Shown here: in pieces, positions 21,005-30,894 of the stretch | How the letters are laid out: each line of letters begins with the position of its first letter | How positions within the stretch are numbered: position 1 is the stretch's first letter | Assembly: GCF_036898095.1 (NCBI RefSeq) | Contig: NC_090768.1 | Coordinates: 50,345,283 to 50,409,282, forward strand | Source: Palaemon carinicauda | Taxonomy: Eukaryota > Arthropoda > Malacostraca > Decapoda > Palaemonidae | Length of the DNA stretch: 64,000 bases | Direction of reading: 5' to 3' | Notes under the pieces: generated by a model | The model's input: the letters and a program-made list of their open reading frames with translations, nothing else | Database searches by the model: none | Told to the model about the DNA's origin: nothing | Position numbers and translations under genes: made by a program

Positions 21005-23261
21005 GATCGTGAGTATCCTTCTGTATCAAAGAAGCGGCAATTTCCTTAATCAGGTCCTCTGGAAAAAGGCACTTGGAAAGAGGAGCAAACAGAAGTTCGG
21101 ATCTCTGGCATGGTGTAACTCCAGCTGAAAGGAATGAGCATAGGTTTTTGCGCTTCTTAAGGACTCCGGACACAAAAGATGCAGCATGCTCATTAGACCC
21201 ATCACGTACGGCCTTGTCCATGCAGGACATAATGAGCAAGGAAGTCTCCTTCTCCATCGGAGAGATCTTTGTGCTAAGAGCTCCTAGACACCAGTCTAGG
21301 AAGTTAAAAACCTCGAAGGCTCTAAAGATACCTTTCAAAAGGTGGTCCAGGTCCGAAGATGACCAACATATTTTTGAGCGTCTCATGGCTAGGCGGCGGG
21401 GAGAGTCTACAAGACTTGAGAAGTCGCCCTGGGCAGAGGCAGGAACTCCCAAGCCGAGAACTTCTCTCGTGGCATACCAGACGCTCGATCTAGAAGAGAG
21501 TCTAGCAGGGGGAAATGTAAAAGCTGTCTTCCCTAAACTCTTTTTGGACTGTAGCCATTCTCCTATCACCCGCAAAGCTCTCTTGGACGAGCGTGCGAGG
21601 ACGAGTCTAGTAAAGGCAGGAGTGGTTGACGGCATGCCTAACACAAACTCTGACGGAGGAGAACGCGGAGCCACAGACACAAACTGGTCCGGAAACATCT
21701 CTTTGAACAGGGCCAAAACTTTCCTAAAGTCCAAAGAGGGTTGCGTAGACTTAGGCTCGTCCAGTTCTGAATGCGGTTCATCTACGTGTGCAGCACCATC
21801 ATCATCAGAAAGTCCCTCATCCGAGTATTGATGAGGAAGCGGCAACGGAGTGGGTAACGGCTGGTTAGCTGAGTCCGGTCGCACGGGTGCATACGTGACT
21901 GAGCCGGACTCAACGTCATGGAACTGTTGCCCAGTCTGTGAGCTGGCAACAACCATAGCAGCGCGGGGACGCACAGCGTCTACTCCAGACTGTCTAGACT
22001 GATGTGGGTGAGCAGTGGCAACCACACTGGGTTGCGGAGGTTGACGCACCGCGTCAAAACAAAACAACTCTGACGGTTGTTGAACCGCACGAACGTCAAC
22101 GGATACCTCCGTGCGTCGCTGAACGTCAACATGCGGCTGGCAGATCACACTGGAACACATGGGTGGCGGAACTCTCTCAACTGGAGTGCGTGACAAGGTT
22201 ACCTCAGCGTCCCCAGGACGCACAACCGATCGTGTGGGTGGTTGTAGGCAAAGAGCTGCACTAGCTGGTGCGGCAGCAACCTTCTCCGCACGAAAGTCCT
22301 GCATAAGCGACGTTAGTTGAGACTGCATGTCTTGCAGTAAAGACCAATTAGGGTCTACAGGAGCAGGTGCGGCGACAGACGGTGTAACTGTCTGAAGCGG
22401 TACCGCTTTGCCTCTCTTAGGAGGTGAGCAGTCATCGGATGACTGCAGCGAGTCCGAACTGACCCAGTGGCTACAGCTGGGCCGTTGGACTTGTGCGGAA
22501 GGGACCGACTTGCGCTTTAACGGTCGTGAGACCTTGGTCCATGGTTTCTTGCGAGAAACACCTTCCGAAGACGAGGTATAAATGGGCTCTCTCGTCTTTG
22601 TTAGGCAGGGGCGATCTTGGGTAGATACGCCCGATACCACGGAGGGAACGTCTGTTCGCTGATTAAAGCCTCTCGAACCCATTTGTCGTACGACATTGCT
22701 TCTCCCCTGGACTTGGGAGCTTGCAAGAGGTCCCGGACTAGGAGGACGACAGGCACGAACAGACGAACCCTCAAGCGCAACACTATCCACAACACTATCA
22801 CTCACTTTAACACTTCCCACTGCACTTTTACACTTCAGCTCCTTCACATCCGCCATGAGCTGATTACGGTCACTAGCCAGGGACTCAACTCTCTCACCCA
22901 GAGCTTGGATGGCACGCATCATATCAGCCATCGAAGGTTCCTGAGTGCCAGGAGGGGGATTAGGAGCAACCACTACAGGGGAAGGAATAGGTTGTGGGGC
23001 ATGAGGAGAGGAAATGTCAATAGAACGAGAGGAACTTCTCCTAACTCTATCTCTCTCTAGCCTACGTGTATACTTTTGGAATTCGATAAAATTGAATTCC
23101 GAAAGCCCAACGCACTTCTCACATCGATCTTCCAATTGACAGGTTTTATCCCGACAATTGGAACAAACAGTGTGAGGGTCGATAGAGGCCTTTGGAAGAC
23201 GCCTTGAACAGTCCCTAGCATTGCACTTCCTAAATTTTGGGACTTGTGAAGGGTCAGCCAT
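20820..23261 (-). CDS. DIRS Gag-like protein, copy B
   Basis: 813-residue structural protein, started at the ATG at 23259-23261 (MADPSQVPKF), which aligns with the only available start in copy C. The N-terminus has a cysteine cluster that could bind zinc: C13, C18, C33, C36, C41, C47 and C50. The middle (about 75-520) is rich in Ser, Pro, Val and Asp with repeated VDAVRP/FDAVRQP-type units. A conserved C-terminal domain (about 540-760) contains FKEMFPDQFVSVAPRSPPSE and KGIFRAFEVFNFLDW. The tail is basic and Gly/Arg-rich (RGRASSRGGARAEG). Expected to package RNA in the cytoplasm, by analogy with other retroelements. First ORF after the 5' (right) ITR, with about 200 nt of leader. Confidence 0.9.
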   Translation of the reverse strand: MADPSQVPKFRKCNARDCSRRLPKASIDPHTVCSNCRDKTCQLEDRCEKCVGLSEFNFIEFQKYTRRLERDRVRRSSSRSIDISSPHAPQPIPSPVVVAPNPPPGTQEPSMADMMRAIQALGERVESLASDRNQLMADVKELKCKSAVGSVKVSDSVVDSVALEGSSVRACRPPSPGPLASSQVQGRSNVVRQMGSRGFNQRTDVPSVVSGVSTQDRPCLTKTREPIYTSSSEGVSRKKPWTKVSRPLKRKSVPSAQVQRPSCSHWVSSDSLQSSDDCSPPKRGKAVPLQTVTPSVAAPAPVDPNWSLLQDMQSQLTSLMQDFRAEKVAAAPASAALCLQPPTRSVVRPGDAEVTLSRTPVERVPPPMCSSVICQPHVDVQRRTEVSVDVRAVQQPSELFCFDAVRQPPQPSVVATAHPHQSRQSGVDAVRPRAAMVVASSQTGQQFHDVESGSVTYAPVRPDSANQPLPTPLPLPHQYSDEGLSDDDGAAHVDEPHSELDEPKSTQPSLDFRKVLALFKEMFPDQFVSVAPRSPPSEFVLGMPSTTPAFTRLVLARSSKRALRVIGEWLQSKKSLGKTAFTFPPARLSSRSSVWYATREVLGLGVPASAQGDFSSLVDSPRRLAMRRSKICWSSSDLDHLLKGIFRAFEVFNFLDWCLGALSTKISPMEKETSLLIMSCMDKAVRDGSNEHAASFVSGVLKKRKNLCSFLSAGVTPCQRSELLFAPLSKCLFPEDLIKEIAASLIQKDTHDLVASSARKATPLPTLSARPRMDTPASRFIPPFRGRASSRGGARAEGRRGKKKGTKSFKGRV

Positions 23262-23465
23262 TTTGAATTGGTCAAAGGGGAATTCAAAAACTATCAAAAA
23301 GTCATCAACAAAGAATCCGTAATCAAAAAGACTTCAAGGATTTGTGAAGAGAAAGCCTGCACAGCGAAAGCTCAAAACTAGAATAGTGTACTTCACCAAT
23401 TAGTTGTGAAAACAAATCCAGTTTAGCAACAGCGAGTAAGTACGTCTTCTCGGTAGCACGACAGA
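23262..23465 (-). promoter_or_regulatory. Copy B 5' leader region
   Basis: About 200 nt between the right ITR and the gag ATG. Conserved in part with copy A (9220-9366) and copy C (30537-30745): blocks cttcaccaa, cagcgagtaa and cagcgaaagctcaaa. Transcription of DIRS elements is thought to start in the ITR; no TATA or initiator is assigned here. Confidence 0.5.
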
Positions 23466-23619
23466 GAGAAAATTGAGTCTTTTGTTTACATTGAGTACTG
23501 GGTATCTGGACGACAGATGGCGCTGTTGGGCACACCAGCAACCTGTGTAGCGATCGCTGGCGAGTTTTACCTTAGAGTTTTCTATCGAGCAACAGAGTTG
23601 CAGCTATTATAATCACCGG
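23466..23619. repeat. Copy B right inverted terminal repeat
   Basis: Reverse complement of 17166-17319. Followed by 21 bases of outer end (taagttaaatgttgaaaaat) matching the ICR. Confidence 0.9.
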
Positions 23620-23640
23620 CTAAGTTAAATGTTGAAAAAT

Positions 23641-24379
23641 TAAAATTAAAACAATAAAGAAAAAGTAACAGGGACCAAATTCAAGAATACAGTTGAAGAC
23701 TGTAAATATAAGTGCTTTATTGCTCCCTTTCGAGGAAAACTTCTCATATCTGTTCATACCCTTATAAATTAAAAAACATACTTACCACACACATAGTCCT
23801 CATGACAGGACTTTCCTGTACATACTGAATAAGAATCACCTTCATAGGCAGAAACTGAAATCCTCTATGCTATTCTGTAACACGTTCAAAATAAATCCTG
23901 CGGAAATGGGTAACATCATCATGTTCAAAATACAAAACTCTTCTCTTTTATAGCCTTCCAAATGACTGCAATTCACAATATGGAAACAACATTAGCATAA
24001 GAAGGGAGGGCAGAAATATATAAGCGAAATAAATATGGTGCTAATTATACTCCTAATATTAGTTTTAAAACCTCCTTAAATCAAAATTTTCAATTAGTAA
24101 TCAAGCTGATAGCAGATTAAAAGTCACATTTCTAGATTTGTTGATGGTCTGATGTGCTATGAAATAAGATGAGAAGTCTTTAATCTTTAATCAAATTCAA
24201 TAAAAGAAATTTTAATTTGAATATAAGGCATGCAAGTACAGTATTTCTTGTAATATTCCTATGATATAATGTTTGGAGTAATCTGATAAGTTTTAGAGAG
24301 ACTTTAATGAATTTTCCTGTTATTTGAGTACTTTCATAACACACTCGATGTGCAGGCAACGTTATCTTTTACAGTAAAT
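23641..24379. other. Spacer between DIRS copies B and C
   Basis: 739 bp of AT-rich DNA with no gene or recognised repeat. It is unlike the interior of either element. Confidence 0.6.
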
Positions 24380-24420
24380 ATGATATTTTAATTATGAAAT
24401 AAATTTTTGAATATACTTAC

Positions 24421-24571
24421 CCGGTGATTATATATAATAGCTGCAACTCTGCGGCTCGACAGACAACACACTTAAAAAACTCGCGAGCGATCGCTATGCA
24501 GGTTGCGGGTGTGCCCACCAGCGCCAACTGTCGGCCAGATACCACTCTCAGATGTAAACAAAACCTTCAAT
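24421..24571. repeat. Copy C left inverted terminal repeat
   Basis: About 151 bp inverted relative to 30746-30894, with few differences. It contains gcgatcgctatgcaggttgc and cggccagataccactctc. Confidence 0.88.
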
Positions 24572-24623
24572 TCTTCTCGTCCCACTGCGTCTCTATTGGG
24601 GAGGAAGGGAGGGTCATTTAATT

Positions 24624-24717
24624 TATATATTCACCGGGTAAGTATATTCAAAAATTTATTTTATAATTAAAATATCATTTTTAAATATTTAACTTAGCCG
24701 GTGAATATATAATAGCT
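24624..24717. repeat. Copy C internal complementary region (ICR)
   Basis: The first half complements the outer left end and the second half complements the outer right end (aacttagccggtgaatata form). Both halves carry the C-specific changes, so the ICR follows its own termini and not those of A and B. Confidence 0.87.
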
Positions 24718-25117
24718 GATTCACACCCAAGGAGGTGGGTAGAGACCAGAGTTAAATATGTTTACAGCGTATAAGCTAAGAGTTTTTTCATTTTGACAGT
24801 TATCAATATGACAAAACCAAAATAAATAGGTACCTGGTAAGGAAGTCGACTTAGACGATTACTCTGCCTTGTAAGTCTGTCTTCCTCATGGAGCCCAGCG
24901 ATCCTCTTAGGATGCTGACAGACTCCCAGGAGCTGAAGTATCAAGGGCTGCAACCCATACAACAGGACCTCATCAAACCCCTAATTTGGGCGCTCTCAAG
25001 AAATGACTTTGACCACCTGCCAAATCAACCAGGATGCGAAAGGCTTCTTAGCCTTCCGAACAACCCATAAAAACAACATTAAAAACATTTCAAGAGACAG
25101 ATTAAAAGGATATGGAA

Positions 25118-26309
25118 TTAGGGAATTGTAGTGGTTGAGCCCTCACCCACTACTGCACTCGCTGCTACGAATGGTCCCAGTGTGTAGCAGTTCTCGTAAA
25201 GAGTCTGGACATCTTTCAAGTAAAATGACACGAACACTGACTTACTTCTCCAAAAGGTCGCGTCCATGATACTTTGCAGAGATCTATTTTGCTTAAAGGC
25301 CACGGAAGTTGCTACAGCTCTAACCTCGTGCGTCTTAACCTTAAGCAAAGATCGGTCTTCCTCACTCAAGTGTGAATGAGCTTCTCGTATTAACAATCTG
25401 ATAAAATATGACAAAGCATTCTTTGACATAGGTAAGGATGGTTTCTTAACCGAACACCATAACGCTTCAGATTTGCCTCGTAAAGGTTTAGTACGAGCTA
25501 AGTAGAACTTAAGAGCTCTAACAGGGCATAATACTCTTTCTAGTTCATTGCCTACGATCTCCGATAAGCTAGGAATATCGAAAGATTTAGGCCAAGGTTG
25601 AGAAGGCAGCTCATTCTTGGCTAGGAAACCAAGCTGCAGAGAACAAGTGGCTTTTTCTGACGAAAACCCGATGTTCTTGCTGAAGGCATGAAGCTCACTG
25701 ACTCTTTTAGCCAAGGCCAAGCATACCAGGAAAAGAGTCTTAAGAGTGAGATCTTTCAGGGAGGCTGAATGTAAAGGCTCAAACCTGTCTGACATGAGGA
25801 ATCTTAGGACCACGTCTAAATTCCACCCAGGTGTAGCCAAACAACGTTCCTTAGAGGTCTCAAAAGACTTAAGGTCTTGCAGATCTTTATTGTTGGAAAG
25901 ATCTAAGCCTCTATGCCGGAAGACCGAGGCCAACATGCTTCTGTAGCCCTTGATCGTGGGAGCTGAAAGGGAGCGTCCTTTTCTCAGGTATAAGAGAAAA
26001 TCATCCGATTTGGGCTACAGAGGTACTGGACGAGGATACGGAAACTGACTTGCACCAGTCTCGGAAGACTTCCCACTTCGACTGGTAAACTCTAATGGTA
26101 GAAGCTCTCCTCGCTCTAGCAATCGCACTGGCTGCCTCCTTCGAAAAGCCTCTAGCTCTCGAGAGTCTTTCGATAGTCTGAAGGCAGTCAGACGAAGAGC
26201 ATGGAGGCTTTGGTGTACCTTCTTTACGTGCGGCTGACGTAGAAGGTCTACTCTTAGAGGAAGACTTCTGGGAAAGTCTACCAGCCATCGAAGTACCTCG
26301 GTGAACCAT
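25118..26309 (-). pseudogene. DIRS tyrosine recombinase, copy C (1-bp frameshift)
   Basis: YR ORF starting at the ATG at 26307-26309 (MVHRGTSMAG), overlapping the RT ORF. A 1-bp insertion near 26000-26007 (caaatcggatg where A has caaatagctg) moves the frame and creates a stop at 26001-26003, after SVAQIG. Downstream, the correct frame resumes to 25118 with all catalytic residues (KRVSELHAF Arg; HEVRAVATS His and Arg; ATFWRSK; SFYLKDV Tyr). There is also an in-frame loss of one Leu codon (DLQDLKSF for DLQDLLKSF). The catalytic part could only be made from an internal start such as the ATG at 25934-25936, which would lack the N-terminal DNA-binding domain. Confidence 0.87.
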
Positions 26310-28162
26310 TCTCTCGCGGGCCAGAGGGGAGCAACTAACGTCAACCTTGTCCCTTCGTGAGAGGCGAATTTCTGCAGTACCTTGTTGACAATCTTGAATG
26401 GTGGGAATGCGTAAAGATCTAGGTGTGACCAATCTAGGAGAAAGGCATTTATATGTATTGCTGCTGGGTCTGGGACTGGAGAGCAATAGATTGGAAGCCT
26501 CTTGGTCAACGAGGTTGCAAAGAGATCTATGGTGGGTTGACCCCAAGTCGCCCAAAGTCTCTTGCACACATCCTTGTGGAGGGTCCATTCGGTTGGAATT
26601 ACTTGACCTTTCCGACTAAGACAATCTGCTAGAACGTTCAAGTCGCCCTGGATGAACCTCGTTACTAGGGAGATGCCTCGATCTTTTGACCAGATGAACA
26701 GGTCCCTTGCGATCTCGTACAGAGTCAGTGAGTGGGTACCTCCCTGTTTGGAAATGTACGCCAAGGCCGTGGTGTTGTCCGAGTTGACCTCCACCACCTT
26801 GCCTCGAAGGAGACTCTCGAAGCTTATCAAGGCCAGGTGAACCGCCAAAAGCTCCTTGCTGTTGATATGCATGCTCCTCTGACTCGAGTTCCACAGACCT
26901 GAGCATTCCCGACCGTCCAGCGTCGCGCCCCAGCCCAAGTCCGATGCGTGTGAGAAGAGAACGTGGTTGGGTTTCTGAACTGCTAGGGGAAGACCCTCTC
27001 GTAGACTGATATTGTCTTTCCACCAAGTCAGACAAGTCTTTATCTTTTCGGAAATCGGGATCGAGACCGCCTCTAGCGTCTTGTCCTTTTTCCAGTGAAA
27101 CGCTAGATGGAATTGTAGAGGTCGGAGGTGTAGCCTTCCTAGCGAGACAAATTGTTCCAGGGATGATAGCGTTCCTACCAGACTCATCCAATTCCTGACT
27201 GAGCAACGTTCTTTCTTCAACATCTTCTGGATGACGAGCAGGGCTTGATCTATTCTGGGGGCCGACGGAAAAGCCCAAAAAACTGGACTGTGAATCTCCA
27301 TCCCTAAATACAGAATAGTTTGGGATGGGATCAGCTGGGACTTTTCCAAATTGACTAGGAGTCCCAATTCCTTGGTCAGATCTAGAGTCCAATTGAGATC
27401 CTTCAGACAGCGATGACTGGAAGAGGCTCTGAGAAGCCAGTCGTCCAAATAAAGGGAGGCTCGGATGTCCGATAAATGGAGGAATTTTGCCAAATTCCTC
27501 ATAAGCCTCGTAAACATGAGAGGAGCTGTGCTTAGGCCAAAGCACAGGGCCCGAAACTGGTACACCACATCGTCGAAAACGAATCTCGGAAAAGGTTGGG
27601 AATCTGAGTGAATGGGGATGTGGAAGTAAGCGTCCCTTAGGTCGAGAGAGACCATCCAGTCTCCCTTTCTGACCGCTGCTAAGACTGACTTTGTGGTCTC
27701 CATGGTGAACTTCGTCTTTGTGACAAAGACATTCAGAGCACTGACGTCTAGTACCGGTCTCCAACCTCCTGTCTTCTTTGATACTAGGAAGAGACGGTTG
27801 TAAAACCCCGGTGATTGAAGGTCCGAGACTTTGACCACCGCTCCCTTCTCTAGTAAAAGAGACACTTCCAGTTTCAGGGCTTGTCTCTTTGCTTCCTCTC
27901 GGTACCTGGGAGAGAGATCGATGGGGGACGTCGCTAGAGGAGGTCTGCGTACAAAAGGGATTTTGTACCCCTCTCTGAGCAACCTCAGAGATTGTTGACC
28001 TGCGCCTCTCTTCTCCCAGGCTTGCCAGAAGTTCTTGAGTCTGGCACCTACTGCTGTCTGAAGTTGCGGGCAGTCAGACTCTGCCCCGCGAGGACTTGGA
28101 TCCTTTCCTCTTTCCTCTCTTCCCTTCGGTACGAGCACCTCCCCTGCTGGGGGCTCTGCCAC
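26015..28162 (-). CDS. DIRS reverse transcriptase-RNase H-methyltransferase-like ORF, copy C
   Basis: Open frame of 715 codons, colinear with copy B from B residue 33 onward. RT motifs are intact: WRPVLDVSALN, SLDLRDAYFHIPI, CFGLSTAP, YLDD at about 238-241. In RNase H, the first catalytic Asp (FSDASD in A and B) is His at about residue 405 (FSHASDLGW), which should remove or strongly reduce RNase H activity. Glu in KELLAV, Asp in NSDNTT and Asp in LADCLSR remain. The methyltransferase-like part (IDLFATS, AFPPF) is present. The 5'-most triplet is GTG; no ATG opens this frame before the RT domain. Overlap with gag is 89 nt from that triplet, in the +1 frame, the same geometry as in B. Confidence 0.9.
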   Translation of the reverse strand: MAEPPAGEVLVPKGREERGKDPSPRGAESDCPQLQTAVGARLKNFWQAWEKRGAGQQSLRLLREGYKIPFVRRPPLATSPIDLSPRYREEAKRQALKLEVSLLLEKGAVVKVSDLQSPGFYNRLFLVSKKTGGWRPVLDVSALNVFVTKTKFTMETTKSVLAAVRKGDWMVSLDLRDAYFHIPIHSDSQPFPRFVFDDVVYQFRALCFGLSTAPLMFTRLMRNLAKFLHLSDIRASLYLDDWLLRASSSHRCLKDLNWTLDLTKELGLLVNLEKSQLIPSQTILYLGMEIHSPVFWAFPSAPRIDQALLVIQKMLKKERCSVRNWMSLVGTLSSLEQFVSLGRLHLRPLQFHLAFHWKKDKTLEAVSIPISEKIKTCLTWWKDNISLREGLPLAVQKPNHVLFSHASDLGWGATLDGRECSGLWNSSQRSMHINSKELLAVHLALISFESLLRGKVVEVNSDNTTALAYISKQGGTHSLTLYEIARDLFIWSKDRGISLVTRFIQGDLNVLADCLSRKGQVIPTEWTLHKDVCKRLWATWGQPTIDLFATSLTKRLPIYCSPVPDPAAIHINAFLLDWSHLDLYAFPPFKIVNKVLQKFASHEGTRLTLVAPLWPAREWFTEVLRWLVDFPRSLPLRVDLLRQPHVKKVHQSLHALRLTAFRLSKDSRELEAFRRRQPVRLLERGELLPLEFTSRSGKSSETGASQFPYPRPVPL

Positions 28163-30536
28163 GAAAGGGCGGAATAAACCTGGACGCTGGAGTGTCTATC
28201 CTAGGTCTAGCAGACAAGGCAGGCAAAGGGGGAACTTTGCGAGCCGAGGACGCAACTAAATCGTGGGTGTCCTTCAGCACTAAAGACAAGGCTATTTCCT
28301 TAACTAAGACTTCAGGAAACAAGCACTTAGACAAAGGCGCAAAGAGTAGCTCAGATCTTTGACATGGCATCACTCCTGCTGACAGAAAAGAGCACAGAGA
28401 CTCTCGTTTCTTTAGGACTCCTGACGTGAATGAGGCGGCAAGCTCGTTGGATCCATCGCAGACGGCCTTGTCCATGCAGGACATAATGAGTAAGGAAACA
28501 TCCCTATCGGCAGATGAGATTTTCCTACTCAGGGCTCCCAAACACCAGTCCAGGAAGTTAAAAACTTCAAACGCCCTAAAGATGCCTTTAAGAAGGTGGT
28601 CCAGGTCCGAGGATGACCAACTAATCTTCGAGCGTCTCATGGCAAGGCGGCGGGGAGAGTCTACAAGACTTGAGAAGTCGCCCTGGGCAGAGGCAGGAAC
28701 TCCCAAGCCGAGAACTTCTCCCGTGGCATACCAGACGCTCGATCTAGACGAGAGTTTAGATGGGGGGAAGGCAAAGGCCGTCTTCCCTAAACTCCTCTTG
28801 GTTTCCAACCAATCGCCTAACAGCCGTAAAGCTCTCTTGGATGAGCGAGAGAGAACGAGTTTCGTAAAGGCTGGCATGGCAGCAGGAACGCCTAAAACAA
28901 ACTCAGACGGCGGCGAACGAGGAGCCACAGAGATAAAGTGTTCAGGGAACAACTCTTTAAAAACAAGCATGACTTTTTTAAAGTCCATAGATGGTGGAAC
29001 TGCTCTAGGCTCATCTAAATCTGAAGGCTGATCCTCAGGCTGTGGTTCAGCAACGTCCTCATCTGAAAGTTCCTCATCTGATAACTGATGAGAAAACGGC
29101 AAAGGGGTAGGCAACGTTTGACCCGCAGCGTCCGGCCGCACTGGTGCATACGTGACGGAGCAGGATGCAGCGTCCTGAAACTGCTGAACAGTCTGGGAAC
29201 TGTTAACAACAACAGGTGCGCGAGGACGCACAGCGTCCACCCGAGACTGTTTAGACCGTCTGGGTTGTGCAGTCAACACCATACTGGGTTGCGGAGGTTG
29301 ACGCACCGCGTCAAAACAAGTCAACTTTGATGGTTGGTGAACGTCCTGAACGTCACCAGTCGCATCAGTGAGTTGCCTAACGTCAACGTGCGGCTGGAAA
29401 TCCACACGGGACCGTATCGGGGGAGGTACAACCCCAACTGGTTGACGCGAGAAAGCTACATCAACGTCAACAGGACGCACAACAGAACGCTTGGATGGCT
29501 GACGGCCAGTATCTCCATGAGAAAAACGGCTAGGTTCAACGGAAACCTTCTCTGCGTTGTAGTCTTCCATAAGGGACGCAAGCTTAGACTGCATGTCTTG
29601 CAGTATAACCCATTTAGGGTCTACGGAAGCGGGTGCGGTAACAGACGGGGTTAGCGACTGAGACGGCACAACTTTGCCTTTCTTAGGCGGCGAGCAGTCA
29701 TCAGATGACGGCAACGGGTCCGAACTGTCCCAGTGACTACATCCGGGACATTGGACTTGTCCTGAAGGGACCGACTTGCGTTTCAAAGGTCTAGAGACCT
29801 TGCTCCATGGTTTCTTACGTGAAATGCCTTCGGACGACGAGGTAAAAATGGGCTCTCTCGTCTTATGGTAGGGGCGATCTTGACGAGATACGCCTGAAAC
29901 CAAAGAGGGAACGTCTGTTCGCTGATCAAGGCCTCTCGAACCCATAAGTCGTACGACATTGCTTCTCCCCTGGGCTTGGGAGCTTGAAAGAGGTCCCGGA
30001 CTAGGTGAACGACAGGCACGAACAGACGAACCCTCGGTCGCAACACTGTTCACAACACTTTGCGTGACACTAAGCACTTTCCCACTATCCGCCGTGGCAC
30101 TTTGGCACTTGAGTTCCTTCACGTCTGCCATGAGTTGATTACGGTCACTTGCTAAAGCCTCAACTCTCTCCCCCAAGGCATGAATAGCACGCAACATGTC
30201 TTGCATAGACGGTTCCTGAGTGCTAGGAGGGGGGTTAGGAACAACCACTACAGGGGAAGGATTAGGTTCAGGGGCATGTGGAGAGGAAAAATCTACGGAC
30301 CTAGATGAACTTCTCCTTACCCTATCTCTCTCTAGTCTGCGTGTATATTTATCAAATTCGATCCAATCGAATTCCGAAAGGCCCACGCATTCCTCACACC
30401 GATCTCCCAATTGACAGGTTTTACCCCGACAATTGGAACAAACAGTGTGAGGGTCGAGAGAAGCCTTTGGAAGACGCCTATTACAGTCCCTAGCATTACA
30501 CTTTCGAAACTTAGGAACTTGAGAAGGGTCAGCCAT
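28074..30536 (-). CDS. DIRS Gag-like protein, copy C
   Basis: 820-residue Gag-like protein starting at the ATG at 30534-30536 (MADPSQVPKF). Same architecture as copy B: N-terminal cysteine cluster (CNARDC, CSNC, C, CEEC), long Ser/Pro/Val-rich middle with VDV and FDAVRQP repeats, conserved C-terminal domain (FKELFPEHFISVAPRSPPSE, KGIFRAFEVFNFLDW) and basic Gly/Arg tail. No frameshift or stop. Presumed RNA-binding and particle-forming role, by analogy with other retroelements. Confidence 0.9.
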   Translation of the reverse strand: MADPSQVPKFRKCNARDCNRRLPKASLDPHTVCSNCRGKTCQLGDRCEECVGLSEFDWIEFDKYTRRLERDRVRRSSSRSVDFSSPHAPEPNPSPVVVVPNPPPSTQEPSMQDMLRAIHALGERVEALASDRNQLMADVKELKCQSATADSGKVLSVTQSVVNSVATEGSSVRACRSPSPGPLSSSQAQGRSNVVRLMGSRGLDQRTDVPSLVSGVSRQDRPYHKTREPIFTSSSEGISRKKPWSKVSRPLKRKSVPSGQVQCPGCSHWDSSDPLPSSDDCSPPKKGKVVPSQSLTPSVTAPASVDPKWVILQDMQSKLASLMEDYNAEKVSVEPSRFSHGDTGRQPSKRSVVRPVDVDVAFSRQPVGVVPPPIRSRVDFQPHVDVRQLTDATGDVQDVHQPSKLTCFDAVRQPPQPSMVLTAQPRRSKQSRVDAVRPRAPVVVNSSQTVQQFQDAASCSVTYAPVRPDAAGQTLPTPLPFSHQLSDEELSDEDVAEPQPEDQPSDLDEPRAVPPSMDFKKVMLVFKELFPEHFISVAPRSPPSEFVLGVPAAMPAFTKLVLSRSSKRALRLLGDWLETKRSLGKTAFAFPPSKLSSRSSVWYATGEVLGLGVPASAQGDFSSLVDSPRRLAMRRSKISWSSSDLDHLLKGIFRAFEVFNFLDWCLGALSRKISSADRDVSLLIMSCMDKAVCDGSNELAASFTSGVLKKRESLCSFLSAGVMPCQRSELLFAPLSKCLFPEVLVKEIALSLVLKDTHDLVASSARKVPPLPALSARPRIDTPASRFIPPFRGRAPSRGGARTEGKRGKRKGSKSSRGRV

Positions 30537-30745
30537 TTTGAATTAGTCAAAGAAAATTCCAAAAACGATCTAAGTCATCAACAAATAATCCGATTCAAAA
30601 AAGAGTTCAAGAGTTTATGTTGAAGAAAAACACCTGTACTGCGAAGGCTCAAACCAAATTAAAGTACTTCACCAAATATGATGGGAAAACTCCAGGTTCT
30701 ACAGCGAGTAAAAGTACGTCTTGTCGTCAACGTCGACAGAGAATT

Positions 30746-30894
30746 ATTGAAGGTTTTGTTTTCATCCGAGAGTGGTATCTGGCCGACAGTTGGCACTGGT
30801 GGGCACACCCGCAACCTGCATAGCGATCGCTCGCGAGTTTTTTAAGTATGTTGTCTGTCGAGCCGCAGAGTTGCAGCTATTATATATTCACAGG
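30746..30894. repeat. Copy C right inverted terminal repeat
   Basis: Inverted copy of 24421-24571, starting at attgaaggttttg and ending at the caggc that corresponds to ccggc in the other copies. Confidence 0.87.

Larger units (their letters stand above)
17126..23640 (-). mobile_element. DIRS-like retrotransposon, copy B (near complete)
   Basis: Full-length DIRS-type element of about 6.5 kb, with two ITRs, an ICR, intact Gag and RT-RNase H frames, and a YR frame interrupted by one stop. The ends are defined by the ICR: left end after aaaaatgtta, right end at gttgaaaaat. No target duplication is visible, as expected for YR-mediated insertion. It has the same orientation as copies A and C and lies 740 bp from copy C. 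Confidence 0.93.

Noticed and set aside
21073..21831. 252-codon open frame on the plus strand
   Set aside because: Lies antisense to the conserved C-terminal part of Gag in copy B; a similar antisense frame occurs in copy C (28426-29031). It follows from codon composition of Gag. No recognisable domain.
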